From Megascapheus bottae (Eukaryota > Chordata > Mammalia > Rodentia > Geomyidae), in contig JANJXV010000006.1 of NCBI GenBank assembly GCA_024803745.1, forward strand, positions 39,921,501 to 39,985,500: a stretch of DNA of 64,000 nucleotides, written 5' to 3'. The notes beneath the pieces are model-generated. The model saw only the letters and a list, made by a program, of their open reading frames with translations. It searched no databases and was not told the origin of the DNA. The position numbers and the translations under genes were made by a program. Below are positions 46,153 through 57,974 of the stretch, one piece after another (the first letter of the stretch is position 1; the number at the start of each line of letters is the position of its first letter).

Positions 46153-46537
46153 GTTTTTAATATCCAAGTTAAAGAATATACTGAATAAAGATCTTATAAG
46201 AAGAAATTATACAGAAATGTTTTGATTATTGAAATCATAGTCAAAATCATGGCTTCATCAGCAAATCTGGACCTTGGAGCCCAGCTGATAGTGGAAGAAT
46301 GTCCCAGCAGTTATAGTCTGCCTGGCATGCCAGACATTAAAATAGAACATCCACTGGATCCTAATTCAGAAGAAGGATCAGCTCAAGGGGTGGCCATGGA
46401 AATGAAATTCATACTGCCCAATCGGTTTGATATGAATGTGTGTTCTCGATTTGTGAAGTCCTTGAATGAAGAAGACAGTAAAAATATTCAAGATCAGGTT
46501 AACTCTGACCTGGAGGTGGCATCTGTCTTATTTAAAG
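46153..46537 (+). CDS. ANKRA2: ANKRA2 exon 2 (start codon)
   Basis: The acceptor is TTTCCAG at 46146-46152; the donor is AAAG|GTTGAA. Coding begins at 46249 ([20 protein letters not shown]) and covers residues 1-97. The 96 nt of 5' UTR hold a two-codon upstream ORF at 46217. The frame stays open upstream to a TTG at 46222, which I did not take as a start. Confidence 0.95.
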
Positions 46538-49500
46538 GTTGAAAGTTATGGTATACATATCTGCATTTGCTTTTGTTTATTTGGGTGGAGTATATTTGTT
46601 TTAGGAGTTTTTCCCCTACATTTTCTTATTAGCATCAATTAGATCAATTAGTTGTATAAGGAGGTTCTCTTCTGTTTGCTTTTCCATCATGCTATCATGG
46701 CATTTGTAGTTTGGAAACAGTTTGGGAGGTTATCCTTTAATATAGAATCTCACAGAAACCAAAATTAAATACTTAGTTTAAAAAAAGTAAATACCATTGT
46801 ACAAAACCTTACCTAGTCTTTGTTTACAGATTTGTGGGAGGAGGGGGGGTCATGGTGCTTGAACTCTGGGTCTGGACACTGTCCCTGGTCTTTTCAGCTC
46901 AAGGCCACTGCCCTACCCCTTGAGCCCCAACACCACTTCCTGTTTTCTAGTGATTAATTGGAGATAAGTGTCTCAGAAGTCTTAATGCTGGGGCTGGCTT
47001 TGAACCATGATCTTCAGATCTCAGCCTCTTGAGTAGCTAGGATTACAGGTGTGAGCCACCTGGCTCAGCAATGTTTTCAATTTTTTCTAATGAAATTTTT
47101 ATCATACCTTTTAAAAAATCATAGGAGAAACTGAGCACCACTAGCTCATGCTTGTAGTCCTAGCTACTCAGGAGGCTGTGATCTAAGATTCACTGTTGAA
47201 CGCCAGTGCAGAAAAATCCATGAGACGCTCATCTCCAATTGACCAGGAAAAAGCTAGAAGTGGAGCTGTGACTCAAATAGCCTTTAGCAGAAAAGCTCAG
47301 GGGCCATATCCAGGCCCTGAGTTGAAGTCCCAGGAACAGCACCAAAAAAAAAAAGAAAGAAAGAAAGAAAGAAAAGAATATTCTTATTTTGTTATAAAAT
47401 AATCTGCTTAATATTCTCTGTCTCACAAACATCTAATTTCTATTAGCTTCAAATGCTTTATTCAACAAAGTCTTTCAGTATGCTTTAGACTTACTTTTAT
47501 AATCTTTTAATTAATAAAACTAGTCTCACCTAGACATAGTATTACATACCTGTAATCACAGCACTTGTTAGAGTGGGATAGGAAAGTCAAGAGTTCAAAC
47601 CTAACCTAGGGCAAGATCGAATCTCAAAACAAAACAAGACAAAAAATAAATAATTTCAAGCCAGGCACCAAAGGTTCACACTAGTATTCCTAGCTACTTA
47701 GGAAGCTGAGACTTGACTGAAGTTCAAAACCAGCCTAGGCAAGAAAGGCTGTGAGACTCTTATCTCCAATTGAATACCAAAACCTCATAACTAGAGTGCT
47801 GGTTCATGTGATAGAGGACCAGCCTTGAGTGAAAAAGCTAAGAGCAAGGACCCAGGTCTTGATTTCAAGTCCTCATAATGGAACAAAATAAAAATTTAAT
47901 CCCAGAGTAAAATTGTTCAAGATGAATACTTTTCTTTCTGGGAGTTTCACTGTGAGAGTATAGATATTTTTGCCAAAAAAATCCCTGTATAATAATATCA
48001 CTTCATAAATATTCATTGAAGCTACCTTTTTCATGTTAGCTTTAGCACAAAATTTTGCTGAGATGCTTTGTCATTAAAATATTTTAATGTGTTTAAATTA
48101 TCTTATTTAGCTGAATGCAATATCCATACTTCTCCTTCTCCTGGAATTCAAGTAAGACATGTCTACACTCCCTCTACAACAAAGCATTTCTCACCCATTA
48201 AACAGTCAACTACTTTAACCAACAAGCATAGAGGAAATGAGGTATCTACCACACCTCTGTTAGCAAATTGTAAGTATTTGCTACTAAGTGTTTAAAATAT
48301 TTGTGTTACTAATTGTTTCAAGAGTTACTTTTGAAACACTATTTTCTTTAAGTGCATGTTCAGGTTATGAAAGCTTAATTGATACCTAGTAGTTCTGGCA
48401 ATTTAAAACTTTTTTTACATATTATTACATATTGTAATTGTGAATGAAAAATAACCAGTTAGTAATTTGATGTTAGTAATTGTATTTGAAACATTAATGT
48501 TAATGTACCTACACTTAACAATCTCTTGACATCTCTACTTTGCAAATACTAAATCCTTTATGAAATTTGAATCATATGGCATACTGGTTGAGCTAGAAAT
48601 CTCCTGCTAGGGCTCTTACTCCAATTTTAATAAACTTATGTTTATATCCCAGGTCTTTTCTTTCTGTATGAAGGTTACTTAGTCATGTAACTGAAGTAAA
48701 TCATCAATCAATACTAGCTATTTAAAGGAGAATTCTCAAGGAGTTTTTGAAATATTCTAATCATACAATTGGGAAAAAAATACCTATAAATCACATCCCT
48801 CATGCTACAATCAAAACCCTCTAAGACTGTGTACCTAAATAGCTTACTCTCCACTAGGCTAACTCTCAACTATGTCAAGGCCAGTTTTCCCTATGTGATT
48901 TCACGTCTCTTAATGTTCAGAAAAACCCATGGAATCTTTTTTTTTTCTTTTTGCCAGTCCTGGGCTTGAGCTCAGAGCCTGAGCACTGTCCCTGGATTTT
49001 CCCAAGGTTAGAGCCCCACCACTTGAGCCACAGCACCACTTTCGGCTTTTTTCTATGTATGTGGTTCCAAGGAATCGAACCCCGGTCTTTGTGCATGCTA
49101 CAAAGCACTCTACCACTAGGCCAAACTCCCAGTCCATACCCATGGAATCTTGAATTAAAAACATCTAAGGCCGGGCAGGGTGGTTCACGCTTGTGATCCT
49201 AGCTACTCTGGAGGCTGAGATCTGAGGATTGCAGTTCAAAGCCAGCGAGGGTACTAAAGACTAAAAGACTCAGAGATTTTTATCTCCAATTAACCACTAG
49301 AAAAGTGGAACTGTGGGGGTAGGGCGGTAGCCTTGAACTGAAGAGCTCTGGGACAACGCCCAAGCCCAGGGGTAGGATGGTAGCCTGGAGCTGACGAGCT
49401 CACAGCTCAAGGACAGCACCCAAGCCCAGAGTTCAGGCCCCAGGACCAGAAACAATAACAAAAGAATATTTAGGGCCCAACACTAGTGGGTCATGCCTGA

Positions 49501-52500
49501 AATCCTAGCTACTCCCGAGGCTGAGATCTGAGGATTGTGGCTCAAAGTCAGCCCTGGCAGAAAAGTCCCTGTGAGACTCTTATCTCCATTTAACCACTCA
49601 AAAACCGGAAGTGGTACTGTGGCTCAAAGTCTTGAACAAAAGGACTCAGGGACAGGGCCCAGGTCCTGAGTTCAAGCCCTACAATGAAATATATATATCT
49701 TATAACATTATATATTATGTACAATTAAACATAATACATAGTATCTATAATAATATAAATATATATACAGTATTATATATAGTATATAGTATTATACTAT
49801 ATAATAACAGTATTATAGCATATTATATAGTACATTATACATATTATTGTATATTGTAATATATAATGTATAATAATATAGTATATAATATATAATTATA
49901 ATATGTATTATATATTATGCTGTGTATAATATGTATAATTATATACTATGTATTATGTGTAATGTATTATTAGAATATATATATATATATCTTCAGAAAA
50001 TCATGGCATTGTGGCATATGCCTGTTATCTCAGTTACTCAGGAAGCAGAGGTAGAAGATGGCTTGAGCCTAGAAGTTTGAGACCATTCTGGGGAATATAC
50101 TGAGACCTCCTCTCAAACTTTTTTTTTTAATTTAGGACTTCAGATAGGCACCAGTGGTTTGTGCTTATTATCCTAGCTTCTCAGGAAGCTGAGATACCAG
50201 AGAAATGCAGTTTGAAGGCAGCCTAGAAGAACAATCTGGAAGGCTTTGTCTATAAAATAACCATCAGAAGCCAGGTACCAGTGGCTCACACCTGTAATCC
50301 TAGCTACTCAAGAGGTTGACATCTGACGATTGCAGTTCAGAGCCAGCCTGGGCATGAAAGTCCTTGAGATCCTTATTATTGTCAATTAACCACCAGAAAA
50401 CCAGAAATGGCACTATGGCTCAAGTAGTAGAAATTAGCCTTGAACTGAATAGCTCAGGAACACTGCCCAAGCCTAGAGTTCAAAACATTTTAAAAAATAT
50501 AATAACCAGCAGAAAGCTGGGCTGAGGTCATGGATTAATTGGTAGAGCTGTAGCCCAGCAAGCAAACTATGCAGGCACAAGGCCCTGAGTTCAAAATCCA
50601 GTACCACCAAATAATAATAATAATACTTCAATGGAATGGATCAGCAAGAACACAAAGGAGGTTGGGTGCCGGTGGATCATACCTGTTATCCTAGCTACTT
50701 AGGAGGCGGAGATCTGAGGATTGCCATCCAAAGCCATCCAGGGCAGGAAAGTCCATGAGACTCTTACTTCCAATTAACCACAGCAAAATCAGAAGTAGTA
50801 ATTGACTCAAAACTGTAGAGCACTAGCCTTGAGTGAAAAAGCCCAGGGCCTGAGTTCAAGCCCCACAACCAACAATGAAGGAAAAAATGGCTCAAGTAGC
50901 TAAGCTATTCCTCTGAAATAAATTTCACTGAAAATAATAATTTGCAAATGTCAGGTTATCATCAATGAACCTTCAGGTTGCCATCAATTTTCTTATGAGT
51001 CAATTTTCTTATGCAGAATGCTAGGATGTACTCCCCTGTAGTTTTGTTGTGGTGGTGATTTGGTTTGATTTGTGCTGGTCCTAAAGCTTAACCTCAAGGC
51101 TAACACTCTGCCTCCTGAGTCAAAGTTCTATTTCTGGCTTTTTTTAAAGTGGTTAATTAAAAACAAGAATCTCTGATTTTTCTTCCCAGGCTGGCTTCAG
51201 ACAGTGGTCATCAGATCATAGCTTCCTGTGTAACTAGGATTAGAGGTGCGAACCACCAGCGGCTGGCTCCCCCCTCAATTTTTTCTTCAATGATAGTTTT
51301 GCTCTGGTAAACAATGGATTGTGCTGTTTCGTTCTGGGAAATCAATTTCTTGTAGAAACCTTCATCACAGGACGGTAGCTAAGCACACTGTGGAAGCACA
51401 TGAACATTATACTCTGTTATTCTTTCAGCTCTGTCTGTGCACCAGTTGGCAGCTCAGGGAGAGATGCTCTATCTTGCTACTCGGATTGAACAAGGTAATA
51501 GCCTAGTTTCCAATACTTTATTTTAAATAAACTCAATAGGATTAAGTTTGTTATTTTTATTTTAATACAGAAAATTATAAGGACAAAAAGTTATATCAAG
51601 CTATACCAGACAGATACAACAATGGATGGTAATTATACATACATATATATGTAATATATGTATATATATTACATGGAGTAAAAATTATAGTTTCCCTTAC
51701 CTTCTAATCTTCCCCATAAGCAAATATTGTAAGTTTCTTTTATTTTTCAGAAACTTTTTTTGATAGGAAACATTTCTATTTCTATTATTCCCCCCTTTTT
51801 TGAAGTAATGTTTTGCTGTGTTGTCCAGCTCTGGCTTCAAATTCATAATCCTCCTGTTTCATTCTCCTAATTGCTGGAATTAACAGGTATGCACCTCCAT
51901 GCTTAGCTATTTTGTGACTTTTTTTAATAATTTTAGACTTTTGGGTTATACTCTGTATGCATTATTCTATGGTGGTTGTTTTCACACTTTTTTTTTTCAA
52001 AAATGGCATCAAGTAATTTTTTTACTATTAAATGACAATGTTAGCATTCTTTTAAAAAGATATCTGTTGGTTAAGTTTCCACAAGCCGATGTGCTGGGTC
52101 AAAGTAAATGGACATTTATTTATTCACTATTTACTTATTCATTCATTTAGGGTGCTGAGGTTTGAACCAAGTGCTTACATACACCAAGCGAGTGCCCTAC
52201 CACTGAACTACATCCCTTTTTTATGTTTAAAATAGCCAGATATTTGCCTTCCTTCTACAGTTAGTTTATATTTCCCCATAGCATCACTGACACAGATCTT
52301 TAATTTTATTAATCTGTGGGTGAAATGGTATATCAGAGTAATTTTATTTATATTTTTGAATTCTGATCTCTGAATTTCTTTTTAGATGAATTGCATACCG
52401 TATATTGTTTTCTAAATTAAGGGAATTGACTTTTTTGTGATTTATGTTACACATAGTTTCTTCACAGTTTCTCCTGTTTCCTTTACATTGTTTTGAACAC

Positions 52501-55500
52501 AGCCTTAACATAGTGAGTGGCAAATTTGTTTTTTCTATATGACTTCTGACTTTTCTACCCTGCTTAGAAAAAAACTTCCTAAGCCCACATGGTGGCTCAC
52601 ACCTGTAATCCTAGCTAATCAGGAGGCTGAGATCTAAGGATCAAGGTTTTGTGCCAGCCCAGGCACAAAAGGACCCGAGACTGTTATCTCCAATTAACCT
52701 CTAGAAAATGGGAAGTGGGGCTTGACTCAAGGGCAGGGTGATAGCCTTGAGCTGAAGAGCTCTGGGACATCGCCCAGACCCAGAGTTCAAGCCCTGTGAC
52801 CCACAAAAGGAAAAGAAAAAGAAAAACTTACTGCTCCAGGATTACAGATAGACTCAACTATTCTTATTCTAGAAGTTCTGTGTTTTTCTTTATTCAGTTT
52901 AATCTTTGATTCATATGAAATATATTTTAGTTAATGAGATAAAGATCATGATATTTATTACTTGGTTTTCATTTGCATCAAACTAGGCACTTGCCCCAAC
53001 ATTGTTTATCGATAGCAAGGAGCAAGATTAAATAATCATGTCACTTTTATAGGACTTCATATTTCTGTTGGTTTGGAAATATTTCTTTTCAATGTATTAA
53101 ATAAATTTAGGGAAAAATATAGTTTGAAACTAGTAGACTAAGTCTGGAGGATAAAATGAGGTAAGACAGATTCCCTGGTACTATCTATCAGATAATAGTA
53201 TATATTCAAATTAAGGGCCATCCTATGTCATTTGCTTGTGATCCTCTCACCTATATATTAGCAAAGCTAATAATTAGTTAACAAAACTAACTGATCTGTG
53301 ATTAGGAGAATTAAGTGACTTACCAGGACCAAACTGCTGAGAAGTGAGAAACAGAATTCAAACTCTCTGAGACCACTGTTGACTGCCTTGTACCTAGGAT
53401 TATGATATGTCTGCTAATTTATGCTTTAAGGAATCTGGTATGTGAACCCATAATGTATACCAATGCACACTGTAGTACTTTCAGATTGCCAATTTCAAAA
53501 ACAAAAGAAAAGTCAGGGGGCCAGGAATTTGGCCTAGTGGTAGAGTGCTTGCCCAGCATTCACGAACACCCAGGTTTGATATACCTCAGTACCACATACT
53601 GAAAAGTGAAAGTGGTGCTATAGCTCAAGGGTTAGAGCTCTAGCCTTGAGAAAAGCCCAAGGATAGTGCTCAGGCCCTGAGTTCAAGCCTCAGAACTGGA
53701 AAAAAAAAAAAAAACAAAAAAAAAACAACAACAAAAAGTCAGCACAAAGTGAGCTTGATTGAGGCAGCCAATCAACTTTTTGGAATGTGAATGATTTCAT
53801 AGTACGATTAATACATGATTGTTAAATTAGATTACAAAAATTGCTTTTCTTTTAAATAGAAAATGTTATCAACCACACGGATGAAGAAGGATTTACTCCT
53901 CTGATGTGGGCTGCAGCACACGGGCAAATAGCTGTGGTAGAGTTTCTACTTCAGAATGTAAGGAAAATGCCTCAGGAAAAAAAAATGTATATGTATAGTT
54001 ACTTAAGTTCCCTTAGGTCTTTAATTACAGTTTTTGTACCTCCAGCTAGTTACACACAATGATGGAGCACACAACAATGTTTTAGTGCCTTTCATCTTCC
54101 AGTGGAACTTGGATATAGTCGGGAAGGCAGTACTAATCATACACAGAGCAGTGAGAGATCCCACGTAATGTCTAGCTCCCTCTCAGGGCAACTGCAACAA
54201 AAATACCATCAGCCCTGGAAGAGAAAGCTTCCTGGAGAAACTGTGCTTTGATTCAAGTGATACAAGAATTAGGATAGAGACAGACAGAGGGAGAAAGGAA
54301 AGGAAAGAGAAGAAAGACATTCACACAATTTTAGTACCAATGAATAAAACATGGCCTAGCTTCAGTGTTGAACTGTAATTATTTTTGACAGGAGTTAAGA
54401 ATGTTCTTGTTGAAATTAACTGCAAGTCTTTTTATCTCCACTTCCCATGCCAGGGTGCTGATCCCCAACTTTTAGGAAAAGGTCGAGAAAGTGCGCTGTC
54501 CCTGGCATGCAGTAAAGGTTACACAGACATTGTCAAAATGTTGCTCGATTGTGGAGTTGATGTCAATGAGTATGACTGGGTGAGTCCATGGTTCTGAATG
54601 TACAATTACTGTAACAAATTCTCGAACTCATTTGGTCTAGGGGAGCCATACATTTTATCAATACTTGGGAAATTTACCTTAATAACTTATCAATTCACTT
54701 ATTTATTTGTAACTAAATACTTGGAAAAATAAGATAATTTTACAAACTCAACTATTAGTTCTGACTTGTCTTCTTCAGAAAAATAACAAAATTATCTTTA
54801 ACGACTTCTACAAGCCAATTCCTAATACAAATTTCCAGAGCAGCATTTAATTGACTTCCTTTTGAGAGGAGTAGGGTACTGAACCCAGAACTAGCACATT
54901 ACCTAACTGACACTTACTCACCCTAAACCTAATCACCTTTTCCTTTGGCAGAATGGAGGCACACCTTTGCTTTATGCTGTACATGGGAATCATGTGAAGT
55001 GTGTAAAGATGCTCTTAGGTAAGCAGATGAAAAGGAAAATTGTGGAGTTGGGAGTTTGGCCTAGTGGTAGAGTGCTTGTCTAGCGTGCACGAAGAACCAG
55101 GTTCGATTCCTCGGTACCACATTTATAGAAAAGCTGGAAGTGGTGCTGTTGCTCCAGTGGCAGAGCTCTAGCCTCGAGAAAGCCCAAGAACAGTGCTCAG
55201 ACTCTGAGTTCAAGCCTCAGGACTGGCAAAAAAAAGAAACAAACAAACAAAAAGATAAAGAAATTGTTTAGGAAATGTCATGTGAGGTATTTATTTATTT
55301 TGGTCAGTCTTGGGGCTTGAATTCTGGGTCTGGGCACTGCCCCTGAGCTCTTCAGCTCATAGTTAGTGCTCTACCACATTGATCCACAGAGCCCCTTTCA
55401 ATTTCTTGGTGGTTAGTTGGAGATAAGAGTCTCATGGTCTTTCATGCCCAGGCTGGCTTTGAACCAAGATCCTCCTGAGTAGCTAGGATTACAGGTGTGA

Positions 55501-57248
55501 GCCACTTACTCACTTGTCCTGGGGAAAAGAGGCTTTTTCAGACAGCACATTTACTTGCACACGTTGTGCCTTTAATAAGCTTCAGCATGCCTTTTTAAAA
55601 TGTCCTTCTAGCCCACCAAAGTGATTCTTTGAGGCTGCCTGAAAATACCCTCCAAATTGCCTAAAAATCAAACCAGCTGTTTACACATGAGGCAATAATA
55701 GACAACTTACATTCGTGTTTTCACTCTATTTGTGTAAATTTTTCTATTTTATTATAGAAAATGGAGCTGACCCAACAATTGAAACTGATTCTGGGTACAA
55801 TTCTATGGATTTAGCTGTAGCCTTGGGCTACAGAAGTGGTAAGTGGTTCCAAAGTTTTTAAACAAGTAAAGCTTTGTATATAAATAGTATAACCTGGGCC
55901 AGGAGCATGGCCTAGTAGTAGAGTGCTGGCCTAGCCTGCATAAAGCCCTGGGTTCAATTCCTCAGTACCACATACACAGAAAAAAAACAGAAGTGTTATT
56001 GTGACTCAAGTGATAGAGTGCTAGCCTTCAGAAAGCTCAAGGACAGAGTCCTGGCCCTGAGTTCAAGCCCCAAGATTGGCAAAATACATAAATAAATAAT
56101 AGTACAAACTCGTGGTTCAAACATGTTTATCACATACTCATGAGACACTGTGTGGTATCCTAATTCCTGACACATGCTTTTAAATGCAGGTAAACAAATT
56201 TCCATACAGTCAAGAAATGAATTTTTTTCTTATACTTTTTATCAACCCAAATAGTTACTGGAGGAAAAGTACACGTGAACTAGTAAGATATTTTATGGCA
56301 ACTCTTTATAGAAAAATCATAGAATAAGCTTGTGTTTTCTGAATTCTTTCCTATTTACAATTTTTTTTTTTTTTGCCAGTCCTGGGCTTGAGCTCAGGGC
56401 CTGAGCACTGTCCTTGGACTTTCTCAAGGCTAGAGCTCTACCACTTGAGCCTCAGCACTACTTCCGGCTTTTTCTATATATGTGGTAGCAAGGAATCGAA
56501 CCTGGGTCTTCGTGCATGCTAGGCAAGTACTTTAACCACTAGGCCACACTCCCGGCCCTCTATTTACACTTTTTAAAAATCTTAAGCACACGGGCCGGGA
56601 GTGTGGCCTAGTGGTTAAAGTGCCTGCCTAGCATGCATGAAGACCCGGGTTCGATTCCTCGGTACCACATACATAGAAAAAAGCCGGAAGTGGTGCCGAG
56701 GCTCAAGTGGTAGAGCTCTAGCCTTGAGAAAGTCCAAGGACAGTGCTCAGTGCTCAGGCCCTGAGCTCAAACCCAGGACTGGCAAAAAAAAAAATCTTAA
56801 GCACAGAAATTCCAGTAACTTGCATAATTAATCAGATAAAGTTTTGTTATTTAATATTCCTTTTTAAATTCTAAGTAGGTGTTCAAAGGGTTGCAATTCA
56901 GCATACTACATTATGAGTAAAATGTGTCTTGAGCACTGTCACCTCTTCTATTATCCTCCCACACCCACCTATACCTTCAAAGTATGTAGTTTAACTTTCC
57001 TGTAATGGACATTGAACGTAAGAACTGCACTCGCCCACCCTGCTTCCCTCTATTCATCTCCTCTCCACTTCATTTTCAAATACTGTGTTGCAATACTTGC
57101 CATCAAACTATATGTGTGTCCTCTTTAGAAGTATGAGAAAACATTGGAATATTACTGAATTTCATAGTTACTTAGTGATCTGTCTGTTCTAGTTCAACAG
57201 GTTATTGAGTCACATTTGCTGAAACTTCTTCAGAATATCAAGGAGTGA
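46249..57248 (+). CDS. ANKRA2: ANKRA2 ankyrin-repeat family A protein, 8 coding exons
   Basis: Complete gene. Coding exons: 46249-46537, 48111-48269, 51429-51494, 53860-53957, 54454-54579, 54952-55018, 55758-55838, 57193-57248. They total 942 nt and encode 313 aa, the length I recall for human ANKRA2, in one continuous frame. The N-terminal half (1-145) is acidic and low in structure, with [19 protein letters not shown]. Ankyrin repeats run from about 148 to 313: [20 protein letters not shown], then [40 protein letters not shown] and [16 protein letters not shown]. Family knowledge: the ankyrin groove binds PxLPx(I/L) motifs in partners such as class IIa histone deacetylases, megalin, CCDC8 and RFX7. 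The start ATCATGG is a good Kozak match. No break is seen. Confidence 0.97.
46840..47070 (-). repeat. B1-dID SINE
   Basis: Full minus-strand copy in ANKRA2 intron 2. Confidence 0.92.
47127..47375 (+). repeat. B1-dID SINE with GAAA tail
   Basis: Both monomers, then A-run and GAAA units. Confidence 0.9.
47526..47654 (+). repeat. B1-like monomer
   Basis: Old 7SL-like monomer with an A/C-rich tail. Confidence 0.65.
47659..47897 (+). repeat. B1-dID SINE
   Basis: Both monomers; 214 bp before ANKRA2 exon 3. Confidence 0.88.
48111..48269 (+). CDS. ANKRA2: ANKRA2 exon 3
   Basis: 159 nt, residues 97-150. It encodes [20 protein letters not shown] and [20 protein letters not shown], a Ser/Thr/Pro-rich linker before the ankyrin repeats. 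The donor is ATT|GTAAGT. Confidence 0.95.
48939..49137 (-). repeat. IDL-Geo SINE with target duplication
   Basis: ACCCATGGAATCTT occurs at 48925-48938 and 49138-49151. Confidence 0.95.
49169..49462 (+). repeat. B1-dID SINE with 53-bp internal tandem duplication
   Basis: The same right-monomer segment as in the 12412-12705 copy is doubled: 49316-49368 and 49369-49428, the second with a few extra bases. Confidence 0.88.
49471..49688 (+). repeat. B1-dID SINE leading into AT-rich repeat
   Basis: Both monomers; the tail passes into a 300-bp TA-type tract. Confidence 0.9.
49687..49995. repeat. AT-rich, palindrome-rich low-complexity tract
   Basis: About 300 bp of imperfect TATA/ATTATA repeats with very few G or C. 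In ANKRA2 intron 3. Confidence 0.95.
50000..50125 (+). repeat. Old B1-like monomer
   Basis: 7SL-like (GGCATATGCCTGTTATCTCA; GAGTTTGAGACC-like part). Confidence 0.65.
50145..50625 (+). repeat. Older dimeric SINE split by a B1-dID copy
   Basis: Left part 50145-50270, right part about 50499-50625. ATAACCA(T/G)CAGA on both sides marks the insertion. Confidence 0.75.
50271..50498 (+). repeat. B1-dID SINE inserted in an older SINE
   Basis: Full copy in the same direction as its host. Confidence 0.88.
50660..50892 (+). repeat. B1-dID SINE
   Basis: Both monomers. Confidence 0.9.
51045..51270 (-). repeat. B1-dID SINE
   Basis: Diverged minus-strand copy, 160 bp before ANKRA2 exon 4. Confidence 0.85.
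51429..51494 (+). CDS. ANKRA2: ANKRA2 exon 4
   Basis: 66 nt, residues 150-172. It encodes [20 protein letters not shown], the first ankyrin repeat. The acceptor is TTTCAG and the donor is CAAG|GTAATA. Confidence 0.95.
51790..51908 (-). repeat. Monomeric B1-like SINE
   Basis: Minus-strand 7SL-like monomer (GCTGTGTTGTCCAGC; TGCTGGAATTAACAGG). Confidence 0.7.
52145..52217 (-). repeat. ID-like monomer
   Basis: Minus-strand tRNA-like piece with TTTA-type tail at the left. Confidence 0.6.
52579..52830 (+). repeat. B1-dID SINE
   Basis: Full copy in ANKRA2 intron 4; 52831-53510 after it is unique AT-rich DNA. Confidence 0.9.
53517..53745 (+). repeat. IDL-Geo SINE with long A-rich tail
   Basis: Both monomers; tail of A with CAA units. 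115 bp before ANKRA2 exon 5. Confidence 0.92.
53860..53957 (+). CDS. ANKRA2: ANKRA2 exon 5
   Basis: 98 nt, residues 172-204. It encodes [20 protein letters not shown] and [13 protein letters not shown], one full ankyrin repeat with the TPLMWAA motif. Confidence 0.96.
54454..54579 (+). CDS. ANKRA2: ANKRA2 exon 6
   Basis: 126 nt, phase 0 at both ends, residues 205-246. It encodes [20 protein letters not shown] and [20 protein letters not shown]. The donor is TGG|GTGAGT. Confidence 0.96.
54952..55018 (+). CDS. ANKRA2: ANKRA2 exon 7
   Basis: 67 nt, residues 247-269. It encodes [20 protein letters not shown], another ankyrin helix pair. The donor is TTAG|GTAAGC. Confidence 0.96.
55043..55252 (+). 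repeat. IDL-Geo SINE
   Basis: Starts only 25 bp after the donor of ANKRA2 exon 7. Confidence 0.92.
55288..55520 (-). repeat. B1-dID SINE
   Basis: Minus-strand copy, shortened in the left monomer. Confidence 0.88.
55758..55838 (+). CDS. ANKRA2: ANKRA2 exon 8
   Basis: 81 nt, residues 269-296. It encodes [20 protein letters not shown] and ALGYRS. The acceptor is TTATAG and the donor is AGTG|GTAAGT. Confidence 0.96.
55895..56100 (+). repeat. IDL-Geo SINE
   Basis: Full copy 57 bp after ANKRA2 exon 8. Confidence 0.9.
56360..56559 (-). repeat. IDL-Geo SINE with target duplication (inverted pair, left arm)
   Basis: CTATTTACA occurs at 56351-56359 and 56560-56568. Confidence 0.95.
56591..56789 (+). 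repeat. IDL-Geo SINE with 16-bp target duplication (inverted pair, right arm)
   Basis: AAAAATCTTAAGCACA occurs at 56575-56590 and 56790-56805. Consensus-like. Confidence 0.95.
56877..57075 (-). mobile_element. L1 3'-end fragment
   Basis: Same tail family as 43579-43768 (GGGTTGCAATTC; GCACTGTCACCTCTTC), diverged. It ends about 120 bp before ANKRA2 exon 9. Confidence 0.6.
57193..57248 (+). CDS. ANKRA2: ANKRA2 exon 9, C-terminus and stop
   Basis: 56 nt, residues 296-313 and TGA at 57246-57248. It encodes [18 protein letters not shown]. The acceptor is GTTCTAG at 57186-57192. Confidence 0.96.
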
Positions 57249-57700
57249 TCCAGTCCTCAGAAATGTTGTCAGCCCTTCTGCTCCATTCTTGGTCTTTATA
57301 AATGATCATTTTGTTTACTTATAAATTTTTACCTCAGTTGCAATACTTTCTGGTTTTTAATAAGTTTGTATTCCTCTTGACAATTCACTGGTTTATAAAA
57401 AATTAATGGTGATTTTTTTATAAATGTGTTTTATTATATATTTAAAGTTATAAATTAATGTTTTATGGCATGTAAAATTTTATCATACAGATAGGTATCT
57501 GTGTTTGTACAATCTCTGTAATTTGACACTTTTACAGATGTTCTGCCCTGCTCATCTTTACTCTTATATTTACATTGAGTCTATGTAGAGTTTATTATAA
57601 ATCCATAGGGGAAAAACAGTGTTACTGTTGAAATAAAAAGTTCACAGTGTGCTTGTTTACAACATGATGTTATAAATAAAATGCTTTTGTCAATTTGCAT
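57249..57700 (+). terminator. ANKRA2: ANKRA2 3' UTR with two poly(A) signals
   Basis: AT-rich unique sequence after the stop codon, with AATAAA at 57632-57637 and at 57675-57680. Cleavage would fall at about 57650-57700. The next SINE starts at 57737, outside the predicted transcript. Confidence 0.7.
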
Positions 57701-57736
57701 TCTAATTTTATTATTAGTTAAGTTTGCTGCCACCCC

Positions 57737-57970
57737 CAAGTGCTGATAGTTCATACCCATCATCCGAGTTACTCTGGAGGTTGAGATTTGAGGCTTGCAG
57801 TTCGAAGCCCCCAGGCAGAAAACTCTGTGAGACTCTCATCTCCAATTAACGTGCAAAAAGCCAGAATTGAAATTGTTCAAGTGGTAAATGACTAGTCTTG
57901 AAGAGGAAAAGCCAGTGGACAGCACCTGAGGCCCTTAGTTCACACCCCAGTGCCAGCACCATAAAAAAAT
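57737..57970 (+). repeat. B1-dID SINE
   Basis: First repeat after the ANKRA2 3' UTR. Confidence 0.85.
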
Positions 57971-57974
57971 AGGT

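Noticed and set aside
46222..46248. N-terminal extension of ANKRA2 by nine codons
   Set aside because: The upstream in-frame codon is TTG, not ATG. The ATG at 46249 has a strong Kozak context and fits the 313-aa family length.
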